From Auanema rhodensis (Eukaryota; Nematoda; Chromadorea; Rhabditida; Rhabditidae): DNA of 64,000 nt. The stretch lies in NCBI GenBank assembly GCA_964057225.1, contig OZ059897.1, positions 5,332,001 to 5,396,000 of the forward strand, in the 5' to 3' direction. A program made the translations under genes and the position numbers. The notes under the pieces were generated by a model. That model saw only the letters and a list, made by a program, of their open reading frames with translations. It was not told the DNA's origin and ran no database searches. Of the stretch, positions 22,975 through 37,239 are shown piece after piece (position 1 is the stretch's first letter; each line of letters begins with the position of its first letter).

Positions 22975-25499
22975 GTCTCTTTTATCATCTACTTCTTTTT
23001 AATTCTTAGCCTAGCCTTTTTTCACTGTCTTTCCTTCATGTTCTTGCTCACCTCCTTACAATCTCCCTCTTTCTTTCTCTCTCTGCCCCTCTTACTCTAA
23101 TACTTTTTCTCTTTCTCTTTTTCTCTCTTTCTCACTTTCTCTTTTACTCCATTTTTCTTTCCTTTTGAACTCTATTCATATTCGTACTCTTTTAGAACTT
23201 CAAATATACAAATGATACAGTCGAAATATCTTAAAGCTTGTAATCAATACGAAAACTTAGCAATCCTATTTACTATCTTCTTAGAACCAAACTCATGTTA
23301 TCGGTTACTATCCATCCACATATTTTCCCACCATTCCATCATATCTTCAATATATGTTTTTTAAAAACTTTCTTCTTAAGAATACTGTAATATAAATCGG
23401 TAATCGAAACAGGTTGAATTGTAAACTTCTATGAAATAACAGTGATACTACAATAACAGACCATCCGATTAGGAGGAAGACATTTTAACTTTTCATATGG
23501 CTTATATCCTCAATTGTGTCTTTCATATTCTTTACTGAACACATGTGTACATACATATCCCGTTGACTCAAATAAATACACATTTTTCATTTATTACTTA
23601 ATGCAATAAGTTTTTCTCGAATATCTCGTTAGAAACGAATTGCCTTCAATGTTGGAAGAAATTAATTTGATGGCTGGTACATCATTAAGATGACAACCTC
23701 GTAACCTGTGTGTCTTTAGTACGGTATAATATATATGTATATTTTGGAAGTCTAATTGAGATTAAGAAGCAGAAATAAAAGAAAAATGTAAGAAAAGAAA
23801 AAGAAGCTCACTAGCAACGCTTCTATTTTTTCCATTAGCTATTTACACAATTTGTCCTCAGTACCTTCATTTTTAATTTGATTTTCAATGTGCATCTGCT
23901 TGTCTTTCTCGTGTATTCTAACAAAGAAATGTGTAGCTTTAGTAACATCGAATTGAAAAATAAGGCTAAAAATTAGTTAACTTAGTTTTTTGATTATAAA
24001 AATGGTTGTATAGATGGCTTTAATATCTTTTTTTCTCTTCATTTGAGCTTTAAAATCTCTTTCTGATTGAATAAGGTGATACTCTTCACTATCCAAATAT
24101 GACGAAGTATAAATAGGATAAGGAATATGCTAATTTTTATGATAGAAGATGGTGTTGAACAACTAGTTTGTATGAACAATTAGAGCAAAAGAAACATTGT
24201 AGATAGTATTTGGATTGAAGAGAATGAAAGAGAGAAACAAGGAGAGATTGAGAGAGGTACACAAATCTTCTTGGTAAAAGCAAAGAAATGGAGGATGCGG
24301 TTTCCATCATGGTCACTTCGTTATTCATATTGATGACGATTCTGAATTATATGTGTTGGCCTCCATGTCTAAATTTCTTTTGTCATATTCAGTTATTATA
24401 TCTTTGGTTCGATGATATATTGATATTTGTTCTCAATAAATGAATTTAAATATATTTTGTATCATCATACTCAATTTCATTGTTGTCGTCAAAATGAGCT
24501 GCCATCTTCAGAATCTTTTTGAAAGAAAGATTCTACTAAAATTCTACTATATTATATACTTTCTGAATTTTGATACAAAGTTTCTCATTTATGTTCATTA
24601 CAAGGTGATGGTGTTTTCAATCAATTTATTCTTCTCCTTGAAAAGCCCCTTCTTTTCATATTCATACTGTAATTCTGGCTACGCATTTTTTCATTTCTAT
24701 TTTCCATTATATGTATAATTCCCTTGTTCTCTCTACTTTTTCTTTTGTCTATCATCTATCGCCTGTATTTTTTCCATATGAACTCTCCGAAGAACATGAT
24801 GGCGAACATCTTATTTCTTCTCACTTGCGATTGGCTAATGATCTCATAAACCACGCCCACATGAGAAGCCACGCCCATCAATTGAAATGAACAGACTTGT
24901 GACTTGAGAAGAAAATGAAGAAATTGATGCTTACCAGTATCAACTATTATAGTCATAAGAAGTTTTTTTACATTTATATGAAACTAAACATATATAGATA
25001 TCTATTGGTTTTATTAGTTTAATACTATTAGTTGATTTTAAGTTTTTTAAATTTCATTTTATTTGAATATCTCTATCGTACCATTTGTGTTTTTATCCTC
25101 ATATTACTTTATTAACAAAGTTATTTTATTTTCTCAGATGTTATGAAGGCAATAGAAGAATCTAATTTTTGTATATATAAGCATTCAAATAGAATCAATT
25201 ACTAGTAGCTTGTTTTGTTTAACAGTTTCTGAATACTTCTATAGAAATGTAAATCTAACATACTGAGTGTAGTGAGAATATCTACCTTTAATTATTTAAA
25301 GTCTATCCACCATTTCTTGAATATAGAAACTAGGAGCAATGAGCGATTATTAGGAAAAATTGAGATGATTGTGAATAAAGATATTCATAAGTTTTGAAAC
25401 AACGAATTTTGAAATCGTCAACCAAATAATAGAGTAATTGGAAAGTTGTCATCTGCAATTGTGCTAGAAATAGCTTACTCTCTCCCTCTCTCTTTCTTA

Positions 25500-25550
25500 A
25501 TTTCTCTTTTTCTCTCTCTCTCTCTCTCCCTCTCTCTCTCTCTTTCTTTC
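25500..25550. repeat. (CT)n microsatellite
   Basis: An interrupted CT tract with TTT and CCC interruptions. Confidence 0.9.
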
Positions 25551-25640
25551 TATGTTTATATTATCGTCTTCAAACCCTACTCATCTATCTTTATCTCTAT
25601 GTTACTCCGTTATTTCTCTTCATGAAGTATCTTCTCTCTT

Positions 25641-25669
25641 TAGTAGTAGTAGTAGTAGTAGTAGTAGTA
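25641..25669. repeat. (AGT)n trinucleotide repeat
   Basis: About nine and a half TAG/AGT units, giving Ser runs in one frame of a 98-codon open frame judged spurious. Confidence 0.95.
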
Positions 25670-27249
25670 TGAGCAGTTGCTTTCGATATGGAGGCATAAT
25701 TATAAGTGGTGTCAAATGCACACCGATTTATCCAATAATACAAATATGGCTAAAGAAGTATATGGATAGCCTGGGTGGTACGAAATTTAAAAAAATTGGT
25801 TTTAAACATCACAACATTTGTTTCCTAGCTTTTGTTTTATTTTATTAATACAATACGTTTTCGAAAATTCTTTTAGTTTCTGCTTCCTCACAATCTTTTT
25901 TTTTTTTGATTTGTTTTATTCTGCCACATTTAGTTTTATTTATTTCAAAAAATATTATATTATATATGTCTTATACTTATTCTTATTTCTCTAATCATCT
26001 CCCTGTAATTTTACCGTCACTCAAATAAAATGCCCAGAATTTTTTGAATATCATGATTATAGCTGAAATGTCTGTTTTTTTATAGAAAATGTTATAAAAC
26101 AGACCGACAATTATAGAAAACTACAGTTTAAATAAAATATAAATTTCAAATCTTGTTTTTCTTTGATTATTATTTTTTTTCTTTTACCCCCTCTTTCCGT
26201 TCAATTCATTCCTACTCTTTTTTTTAAATGTTGTTGCCTTAGGGGTGTAGAAGAGAGTTTTTGAATTATAACTAGTCACATAAATTTTATGAAATTTCCT
26301 ATAACTAATTAATTTTAATTCAAATATTACCTTGAATGTTGTTTATTTCCCACAATCTTTTAAGTTACAACTTTTTTTCAATTCAAAATCTTTTGTTTAA
26401 TAGCTTTAGAAAAAAAATCACTTTCTTCATTTTTATAATTGCATTTTATGAAAAGAAATTTTACACAAGAAAAGGCAACAGAGATACCCATTAAGTTCGT
26501 TTATTTCATATTTGTCTGGCAAAAAATGAAGAAACATCGAATTTATTCTTATTTCTCTGCTTATTCAAAGAAATACGCAACTTTTCAACATCTGAAATGT
26601 CATTTCAACAGTTCGTAATATTGGCTTTTGATTGTAAAATCATAAAGAGCCATCATGAGGTATACTGTATGTTCGTCTGTTACCAAGCTTATTGTCGGTT
26701 TATAACTTTTTCCAGATGACCTTTAATATCGAAAATAGAGACGAAAATCGAGAGCAATGTGCAGGATGAAAAGAGTAGTCGATAATTGATATACTCTTAT
26801 ACGCATATTAATTTGAAAATTAGATTTCCTTAATAATTATCAAAAAATAGTTCACTCAAAAACTGAAATCAGATCTTTAATAAATGAAAGAACTCTGTTC
26901 ATTATATATCTTTATCTAGTCTATACTTTTGCATATTATATCTTGGTCTTGTATGTAAGACTCATCATATAGCTAAATAGAGAAATTATTTTCAAAACTG
27001 GATAGAAATGATCATTTACAATGATGATGAAGAAAGTTGCGTCAACAGTTGAAGAATCGCTGATGCCTCATAATACAGTACAAGTAATTCATTAAGCATC
27101 ATCCAATCATTGAGGAAGAAGAAGGGGCAGAAGAGAAATGAAAAGACCCTCTGAATACTTTTTCTTTTTATGTTGTTCAATGACATTCATGAAAGAATGC
27201 TATATATAGATAATATAATATATAATCACAACCGCACATAGTCAAAAGG

Positions 27250-27282
27250 TCTTTATATATATATATATATATGTAAAATATT

Positions 27283-27315
<33 letters not shown>

Positions 27316-27316
27316 C
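27250..27316. repeat. Compound TA microsatellite
   Basis: Three TA runs are separated by ATGTAAAATAT and AAATATA spacers. Confidence 0.9.
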
Positions 27317-29657
27317 ATGTTTGATTACGTATATCCATTATAAATCGTCTCAGTTACTCATCTCCTTTGATCTATTAAACCCGACAAGCTAATTCTCAGC
27401 ATAGCTAAGGTCATTACTAACTAGTCATATGAGGTTAGTCAAGTTTTTGAGAATTTGATTGCCTAATCTTATTTGAAATAGACAGTCCTTAATATTCTTC
27501 ATCTCATCCATTTTTAACCCGTTTAATTTCTAAAACATCTCATATTACTATACCATAAATGGTAAATATTTTATTAAATTATAAATTTAATGGCTCAAAA
27601 TTATCCATTTCCGTACAACTATGTATATATTCATATTTATATCCATTTAGACTTCACTTCAAATCTTCTTCTCAAGTCTAATAAAACTGACCCATTTTGA
27701 AGAATTTGCAAACGAAGAAAAGCCACATAATGCAATACCATATGTCATCTGTTGTATCTTTCTAGCATGGGTTAAAATAGAAAGAAGACTATTAGCCATA
27801 CGTCTCTCTCTCTCGAACGTTCATCTTCTCGATAGCTTAGATCTGTTTGATTTTTTATATCTTAAAATCTAATAATTTACCTAATATGATAATATGTTAC
27901 TTGAACTTTGAGAATCTCTTTCCAAATCTATATATTCTGAAATTTTCATTAACAGTATTCTCATGTGTGCTCACTTTAAATCATATCATAATCTTCTTTA
28001 TGTTCCTACTGTTCAAATCACAATTTGCCCACCATCTCCTCTTTATCTTCTCTTTTTTGGATGAATTTTGACGAATCAAGCAGTTACATACTTGCGAGCA
28101 ATGAGCAGGTAGACATTATCTGCAATTTACCGGTGGAAATTAAAATTAAATTATCAAAAATGGAACACCTGACAATACCGACAACAGCAATATTCACTTT
28201 GTCATTCTCCATGCTTATCGTCTTCTCCTCATTTTTAGCTTTCAATAGACTATCATTATCAAATAATAATGATATTATAGTGGCTTCTCTCTTTCTCTCT
28301 TCGTCTCCACCCCTTCCTCTCTCCCTCTCCTCTTTAATACCTCCTTTCTATTTCTCAATCTTGTTCTCTCTTTTTCTCTCGCCCTCTTTCATTCAGCCTC
28401 CGCCTTCGTTTTTCTCTTATTTTTCCGGCTATCAAAACAGCTATTTACCTGTCTAGGCAATGGCCGGATTAGTATGGACAAATGACGGTTTACATTGACT
28501 GACTGCCATGTATGCTACGGATTTTTTTTTGAAATCTTTCTATCTTATATAATAAGATAACAAATTTCAATAATGTTTTTATTATAAAACTGTTAATAAC
28601 CTTATGTATAAAACTGTTTTTATCTTCCTCTATATGTATAGTTATGATTTTGATATTATAACTCAAGAAACAGTAAGTGAGAGATGTCTCCATATAATAA
28701 GATCAACTATGTAAGTACTGATATTTAAAATGAAAACACGAATTTCATCTCAATTGTATGTCTTTCCTATTTTACATATATTAATATTTATTTTTCTTTT
28801 ATTGTTACTTGTTTTAGTTCAGATATACCAAATACTTTTTCAATCTCGTTTGCATCCTAGTTTATCCTTGTCATCATATTAATCTCATCATTTCTAGAAA
28901 AAAAGTATAGAATTTTTTAATCTAGGCCAATAATCATCTTGATTGTTGTTTATCAGTTATCATTCTTCGGAAAATTTATAAATGTGTAACGAATTCATAA
29001 GCAGGTGAAGCTTATCGTTCATAATATTAAATACAATTTTGCTTATTTCGATCTTCACGCTCTATCCAGTAAATCATTTTTAATATCTAAAACTACGATT
29101 TCGGCAATATTTAATTGGAAAACGCCTTTAATTATCATATAGGTTTGATATCCTATATACATAATTATACATATTTGTATAAATAATATTTGAGAAATAA
29201 CTTCTTCTCCCCACAACCTTTGCAATAGAATTTAAAGTTTTAGTATTTCTGTTTCAATTATTGTTTTTGCAATGAAAAAAATATTATTTTTTTCTGATTT
29301 TCATGAAATTTGAGATTTGTAGCTCATTTTTCTTTCTTTTTTGTTACTCAAAAAAAATGTTTGGAGTAAAAAAGTCATAATTTTTGCAATAGGTATATAA
29401 TGATTGAATCTTCAAATTGAAAATTATGCTTTTGTTTAATTGAACTACTTCCAATGTTTACATTCAATTCTGTACTTTATATTCTTATATCTTACATAAA
29501 TTAATGGGATAAAGGTAGCCGAAGTAATGAGATTGAAAGGGAAAAGGCTGAGGAGATCCTTTCGTTTTGCCAGTAAGCTTATGGCCTAAGGTAATCAGAA
29601 CATTATTATTGATATATTATAACTGGCTATTATGAGATATATGTATGTATCACCTGC

Positions 29658-29695
29658 GTCCCGCCCTAAATAAGCTTGAGATGAAGGGCGGAGAG
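29658..29695. promoter_or_regulatory. Inverted GC boxes upstream of NKX6 gene
   Basis: CCCGCCCT and AGGGCGG face each other across about 20 bp (TAAATAAGCTTGAGATGA), about 520 bp before the first NKX6 coding exon. GC boxes are rare in this window, so this pair is a candidate proximal promoter or a small hairpin. The role is inferred. Confidence 0.35.
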
Positions 29696-30211
29696 TGTAG
29701 AGACAGAATCAGAAAAGAAATTTAGAAAGAAAGAGAGATTATAAAAGCTGAAGAATCTTGTTCTCTCTCTCTCTCTTCATATGTATATATATATATTTAT
29801 ATAAGTTTCTTTATATAGCATATCTTGTCGTTAGCTTTGAACCTCATGGTAGTCACTGTTACTGACCGGATGAATGAATGATATCTACATGAGAATCCAG
29901 TTCGTGTACTATTGAGTAGATAAATCTTGGGGACGTGTTGAAAGTTTCAAGACGTAACAACAAACTTTAAATTTCTCTTATTTTATTTAATAAACTAATT
30001 TTTGAAGAACTTCTTATTCCATCCTGATTACTTGATTAATGCTAGGTGAAGACTTTATGTGAATTCCAAAAACAAGTTTATTTTTTGTTTATAATTATCG
30101 TTTATTGCATTTATTATTTTTTTAATATTATTATTATTTGTAGTGCTCATATTCATGATCATCAACTAATCTAAAAACAGAATTAAATTATTTTCATATT
30201 TTGATTTGCAG

Positions 30212-33200
30212 ATGAGCATATTTCTTGCGGGAAATCAATTACCTACTTCCGAGAAATCTGAACCTTTCCAGGCTCAAGTTAATTTGAATAATTCCCCTAA
30301 TCATATGAAGGTATCATTTACGTAAAAATAATAAGCTACATTTGGCTCGAATAAACAAAATAAATTTTTTTCTTTTTAATAAAATCAGTTTTTAAATTAT
30401 CCTTTTCCAGCATCTATTGAGCATGTCATCAGCATTCAAATCTCGAGATGAAGAGAAGAAGGAAGCTCGATCTGGTTATAGTATTTCGCATATTTTGGAG
30501 AAGAAGGAAAACAGTCCGGTCGCTAGGTAAGCCTGCTAAAGCCAGACAGATACAGAAATCATTTATTTATTTCGATGTAAAAGACAAAAAGTGATGTCTG
30601 AAAATAGAAAATCAGAAAAAAAGTGAAAGATATGTATGTTTCAAAAAAGGTTAAGAAATGCAATACAGAAATTGAAGCTGAAAACTGTGACTACTAGAAA
30701 TGTTTCAATTTGCTATAATATCTCTAATATACCACAGATATATTATTTTGAAAAACAATAATCATTGAAGGCTCAAACAGCAACGTTTATCCGTTTAATA
30801 AATTATATACCAAATAAGTACCTAGAACAAGCCTTAAATGAGCCCTATATGTACATAAGGTAAGCAGGTGCCACCGTTCTATCCTGATCTATATATCTCT
30901 CTCGATACAATTCATATTCTCACTTTAATATTGAAATTGTTTCTAAATATTAATTATAACCTTTTATAGCATATAGGCTAAAAAGGTTATTATCTTCTAT
31001 TTAATATTTATTTACTAGTTCATAACGAGAGATTCTATTAAAGAAGTCGATATTACATCAGAATATGTATCATACAAATTAATATAAATATATGGTAAAT
31101 GTGATACATCTGTCAATTAACCTGCGAATCGTATTCTATAATTGAAAAATATTTATTATCTACCGATAAAAATTTACAAATATAATAACAATTAATAATT
31201 ATTCATCATGTTCCAGCTCGTCAAGCATTAGTGATGATGATAACGAAAACGGTTCTGCTGGCGTATGTGCGTCTATCGAAGAAGAACAAATGTGAGTTTC
31301 TCTTTGTATTATTGGAATATTAATAATTATCTTACAGTTCTCCATCTGCTGCTTCTGATGCTACCTCAAATGTCTTTCCTCATTTTTTGTTTCCGACTTC
31401 TGCAGCTTTTACAGTTCCTAGCAATTTAGCTGATGTTACAGCTGCTGCTTCATCGTTGCCTTTGAACAGTTCTGTAGATTTGACTCAAAGTCAACAAATT
31501 CAAGTTAGTTTTTTGTTATTTTTCTAAAAGCTTTCGTTTTCTTCTTATTAATTTTTTATTTAATATACTTGAAACGAGACATAATAGTACCAATATATAC
31601 CAATCTCATTCCCCATTACCATACGAAGATACCAGATTTAAATATTAAATATTTTTAAGTTCTTTCTAAACATGAATTTCAAATAGATAATAAACAATAT
31701 TAGTCGGATGTCCTGAATAAAAATGTATAACAAAATAGTAAAATGGGATAGTTGAATGAAATAATATGATTGCAACTATTGATCATACATAAGTTTTTAT
31801 GTATAAAGAAAAGCTTTTATAAACGATGAATACATCACACACATATAGTTTCAGACAATAGTAATAACATATAAAATAAAATTTTATTTTTATTTTTAAT
31901 ATATTTAATTAATAAATTGCAGAATGCTTATATTAGTCTTCTATTAGGACAACAACTTAATAATGCCGCGGCTGGACCTCTGAGTCGTATTCTCTCTCAA
32001 GATGGAGGTAAGTATCATATGCTTTCTAATATTATACAATCCCTTCTCTCTTAGTCTCTACCAAATATCTAAACCTATCATAGATAAAACTAAGCTATTA
32101 TGTATAATACAATAATTGTAATAGGTATATCTCAAAAAATTTTGAGATATACAGACATAATTGTCAGACAGACATTTACGATGGCATGATCTTAATGGCA
32201 ATTACATAACAATCGTTAAGATTCAAGAATATACAGTTGTCGTCTTCGTATTATTAGTTAAATAGATCATCTGTTGCCGATTATCTAATTACGGTATTCA
32301 TAAGCAGTTTATACATGTTATTCTTGAACATTATTCATGACCATACTAAACTCGTACATTTACTTATTCATCCTTTCTCTCTCACATTCTCTTTTTCTCA
32401 TGCTCTCTTCCATTTTCATATTCTATAGCCATCTTATGTGCGTCATCAGCTGTCCCCAAACCGTCTTTTCTTCAGTTCCAAAAGACTTTCCTTGCATCAG
32501 ATCATATAAATTCATCATCATGAGCATCATCCTTCATTCATCTACATATCATCTGCCTCACTTTTATTGTCGAAGATCACAATTAGACTTGACAATCATC
32601 TTTTCATGCATACAGTTGTCGATCTATATATGAATTTTAAGTCATTTAAGGTATCTGCTCATCTCATTATTAAAATTATCTAACATGGCTTTTGAAAGAA
32701 GCCTTGTAGAAGACATTATGAGGGAGAAGATATTTCGAATATGTAATGGTAAACTTGCATATATGGGAGTAAGGAAATTGAACGATTATCAAATATTACG
32801 GATTTTCATCCAATCTGAAATACTATTGCTTTTGAAAATTGGTCAATCACCGACTAAGATTGACCTCTTCATCCCATCAGCAGACGCTCACAAGATTTAA
32901 GAGTATTAAGCTTAAGCGATTGAACATTGAAAGATGATTGAAAGCTATTCACTAGTTATTTTAAATTTGAGAAGTTAAGTTTATCTTGATTTGGCGCATT
33001 ATTCTCTAGTTTATGAACTAAAGAGCTAACGAACAAAAAGTAAAAAGAGTTAACATAAAGAATGAGAGTAGGAAGAAGGGATACAACTTAAAGTAAAGCA
33101 TGCATACGACGAACGGCATTGTTTGATTGCGAAAATTTTCCTTGCTTCCTTTCGGTCTAATGCTCTTTTATTTTCTTAATATTACTTCTCTGCCTCTCTT

Positions 33201-34817
33201 TCTCTATTATCCTGTTCTTTTGAATCTTTTTGGTTTTTACTTCTCACGCTATCTCAAAAAATTTGTAGAAAGACGTAATAAAATGATGAGTTTCAATGGG
33301 CAATCACTTGACAGCACAAAGAATTTTGTGCTAACGTCCGAAATTTTTGCACAACAATAGTATAAAGTGATGATCAATTGAATGAAGAAAGAACATTTAT
33401 TTCTTCCTCTCACCCAATACATCCTGACTTCAACTTTAAGATGATGCATCGTTATCTAGAAATAGGGAAGTTAGTTGGGAAAAAGATCTAACACCAACAA
33501 CCATAATCAAACAACATCTTTTTTGTTTTGAAAAAAACATGTGTTAGTGAATATTTAAGCCAATGATAGCTTGGTTAACAGATTTTTGAAAACAAATAAT
33601 GTATTTCTGTATCACAACCTAAACAATATCATTCAAACAATTTCAGCAAGAGCCTTAAATCCTTTTGGACTACTGTCACACCTACCAGCTGCTGCTGTGA
33701 ATGGCCTTGCACGAGTGCCGAATCCGTTACAACTCTCACCAAGCAGTTTAACCTTACAAAAGAAACAGAGTCGTCCAACCTTTACAGGACATCAAGTATG
33801 CTTTACCTTTAATTGAGTATTTTGACTATATTTGTGTTTGCAGATATTCATGTTGGAAAAGAAATTCGAGCAAACTAAATATCTTGCTGGATCTGATCGA
33901 GCCCAGCTAGCACAAGAGCTGAATATGAGTGAAAGTCAAGTGAAGGTTTGTTCTTTAATTTAATTTTGGTTTAAGTGGAGTAGAAATGAAAAAACAACTT
34001 TACAAAATTAGTAAATCCAACTGTTTTGCTGATTTTCATAATTTGAGGAAAGATGGATTGAAAAATCTTTTATTCTTCTTCATTCACTTTTCTCTCTCTC
34101 TCTCTCTCTTTTCATCTCACTTAACCGTCCTTCATTTATTTGGAACTATTCTAACTCTTCATAGCAAAATCGTAATTCAATCTACTTCCAACTTGATTTA
34201 ATTCATCATTTCAACATAATCTTCAACATCTTCATAAAGACACCATATCCTATTTTTGAAAAATTTTGTTCATCTTGTCTCCTTGGGGACTAATTGGATT
34301 TTGAATTTGGCGCCGATGAGCTACACTTTAAAGACACTCAATGATGGCAATTGAGTACGGTAGTAGAGCGAAATATATGGGATTCTTAAGATGAAAATTT
34401 TGCGTGATTTTGAAATTAAATGCTAAATTATATTATATTTTTTCGTCCTAACAGATGCGACTTTGAAAAAGTGGTTATAAATGAAATAAATTGTATGGAA
34501 GGAATTAAATAAGTAAATGGGAGAGAAGCAAAAAATTAGAAATAAAGAAGAATAGGCTTCCAAACAGGAAACTTTACAAGAGAAATGGGAAATAGGGAAC
34601 TACGTTGATCTAGAGCTTGAGACAATAAACATTCATGATTCATAAATGATGTGCTAATTACAATTACAATTATTTATATTTCTAGGTTTGGTTTCAAAAC
34701 CGACGCACTAAATGGAGAAAAAAGGAATCTGCTGATAATGCCTTAGGCAAACGATCTGAAGATAGTAAAAGCCCAGAGCCTATTCCCATTCAAAGTTTCA
34801 TTACCTCAGCTAATTGA
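30212..34817 (+). CDS. cog-1: NKX6-family homeobox transcription factor
   Basis: Nuclear DNA-binding repressor of the NK6 class; the C. elegans orthologue COG-1 patterns neurons and the vulva. Eight exons (30212-30310, 30411-30526, 31217-31291, 31338-31503, 31923-32007, 33647-33795, 33844-33945, 34686-34817) total 924 nt, 307 aa. The homeodomain spans about 219-278 and is split by introns after Gln230 and before VWFQNRR. Its [20 protein letters not shown] and [21 protein letters not shown] are diagnostic of NKX6. Residues 55-62 (GYSISHIL) form a TN/EH1-like corepressor motif, followed by an acidic Ser/Asp patch. The ATG follows an acceptor directly (TTTGCAG/ATG), so a 5' exon or trans-splicing is implied. 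Intron 5 is 1.6 kb and intron 7 is 0.7 kb. Upstream alternative first exons could exist. Confidence 0.93.
32008..33646 (+). other. NKX6 intron 5, no other gene
   Basis: This large intron holds AT-rich DNA and several open frames of 60-98 codons without motifs or splice support. It is a plausible site for enhancers, but I see no specific element. Confidence 0.6.
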
Positions 34818-37239
34818 ATTGCCCTATTAATATGTATTTTTTTCATTTAATTTTTTTTGTCATATATTTTCGTTGATATATTGACAATATCAATGAAAGA
34901 TATTTTCCATTCGTAAATATTATATAGATAGTTCATTTTAACATATATATATGAATATATATTGTAATGTTTCTTGTCCATAGTCTGGTCCAATGTTTCC
35001 ATTGCCTTTGATACCAAAAAAATTGGGACAAAAACTTTTCTTCTCTTGAAGTATACATTTGAAATTTTTCTTAACTACCACATATATGCTTTTCTAGATC
35101 AAACTTCCAACAAAGTTTGAACTGTCTAGCATGATACTTCATTCATATACTAGTTACCGGATCACCAAACCCAAACTCATTCAGATACAAAATACACAGA
35201 TTGCTTTCTTTTCTTGACCGGTTTCGCTTTTTTCTTTTTTCTTTTATTATTTTAATTACTTTCATAAATTAGATTTTTATTTTTTTCACAAAACTATTAA
35301 TACTTCATCATATAGTTTGGCTAATTTCTGTCAATTCTACTATTGATCTCCTTATTAATATTATATATTGTATTATTTTTTTGAGGTTACTATAATATAC
35401 AAAATAATATTGTCAAATATGTTTTATACAAAAAAGCTTTGTCCAATCCCATTTTATCAGCTTTTCCATCTCTCTTGCCTATCTCACTTCTTATCTCCTC
35501 TCTTTTCTTTCTACTTTTCCCTTTGGTCGGTTTTCTTTATAAGTTATATATTCTGCATATGTATGTTCAAGAAACCGATATGTTAAGCTTGCCCTGTTTC
35601 TCATATGTTTCAGATGTTTTATTCTTAAATTTTCGTAGACATTCAAGGCATAAAATAATTTTAATATCTTATACAAATGTTATTTCTAAAAAATATATAA
35701 TAATTTAACCTTACTATTAATTATATGAATGACTCACATTCATGGGATATTTGAGAGAACAAATTATTTCAAAAGGGATGATATTATTTTTTATTAAAAA
35801 AGAATAATAACACTAATATTATCATTAATAATAGTGATTATGATAATAATAATAATAATAGTTATAATAATAATAATAATAATTTTGAAATGTTATTTAA
35901 TCTTATTTCATTATCATTACCTTTTTCAAAAACAATTTTATTTCTGAACAATTTATTCAGATTTGCCTTGGGACATTTTTATTAAATCACATTTAAATTT
36001 TGTATATTTAAGATAGCATAATCATAAAACTTCATATTTGGCAATTACTTTCTAATTTATTTTAGTTTTTCATATCCTAGGAAGCTTTTTTCAAGCTGAT
36101 GTTTCGAAATAATAATAAAATAAATTTTATGTGTTACATATACATACATATATGTAGGATTATATACTTACAAGCTTGCATACATATAAGGGCCAGTCAA
36201 TTATTTCAAAATGTAATAATCATGCATTTATGCTTGTAATCAAGCTCTCATAATATATTCTGATTGAAGTACTCAACTTCTTTTCTAGTGCTGCTTTTAT
36301 TGTGATAATTCTAATTATAATAAAGTTATATAATGAATATATTAGAGAGACATATTTTAATTTTCATGAAAGTAAATATATATATATATATATATATTCA
36401 TATCTCAATGTATCAAGATTTTCTACAAAATAATGTAAGAATAAATAAATTTTCAAGAATCATTATTCATTTTTGCTATAATTTTTTTTAATAACCAAAT
36501 ACGGAAAGTGGGTTTAGCTAATGGATCAACAATAATTTTTCATATAAATAAATATAAATTATAGGATATGAAATAAAATAATGAATAAATGCACAACAAA
36601 TTCCGTTACCTGCACAATCTATTGTGTGTAATAGCGGGCTCAAAATAAATGTTATTATTTTTCGAATTAAAAAAATATATACTAAATATATTCTTATTAC
36701 GGCTTCCATGCTTACAATAGAAATAAAATTATCATTCTTTTTTTTTCAAATTATATCGTTCTATATACTTATAATAAGATTATTATTATTATTATTATTA
36801 TTATCATGAATTTGAAATGAATTTTCTTCGTTTTTTTTTCAAAAACAAGATTTTTAGCTATTTTTTATTGCCTTTAGTTATATAAACATAACATAAATTT
36901 GGAATAAATTATTTTGTTAAATAAAAGAATTTGGTTTATTTGATAATATTCAATTTCTATTATACATATAGTAAATCTTTATTATCGTACATACAAGACT
37001 TAGATTTAAATAGTAGTGATAGGTAGACAATTTAATAATTTCAGACGTAAGTACTATGTCCTTTGTGATATGGCTCATAAAACTGTCTGAAATTACATAC
37101 CAATTAATAATTATTATTTAGAAATCATCAAACTTATCCGTAAAAAATTACAATTCAAGCTTTGGTTTTTAATTTTTTTTACTATTTCTTTATTTCAGAA
37201 TAACTGCTCATCAACTGTAAACATGGAAACAATAAAAGC
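34818..37239. other. Intergenic, no gene seen
   Basis: Strongly AT-rich with (TA)n at about 36379-36398 and (TTA)n/(ATT)n runs near 35840-35885 and 36778-36804. It includes the NKX6 3' UTR and probably the 3' end of the four-TM gene transcript. Confidence 0.6.

Larger units (their letters stand above)
15182..30211. other. 15-kb gene-free region upstream of NKX6 gene
   Basis: Apart from microsatellites (GA, TA, CT, AGT runs) and a C14 run, this holds no convincing exon chain. Short open frames are dominated by low-complexity pyrimidine-rich sequence. A few GC-richer patches stand out: 16478-16520 with GGGCGG; 17148-17297 with a 50-codon open frame; 24825-24880 with two CCACGCCC boxes; 29658-29695 with inverted CCGCCC/GGGCGG. 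The likely role is long-range control of, or an extended 5' transcript for, the homeobox gene downstream. Confidence 0.5.

Noticed and set aside
25552-25848. Poly-Ser containing 98-codon frame
   Set aside because: Created by CT and AGT microsatellites.
28025-28456. 143-codon open frame on the + strand
   Set aside because: Its second half is a CT-repeat-like Ser/Leu/Pro tract, and there is no signal, domain or conserved block.
32685-32900. 71-codon frame in NKX6 intron 5
   Set aside because: No homology seen and it lies wholly within an intron on the same strand. Chance is sufficient.
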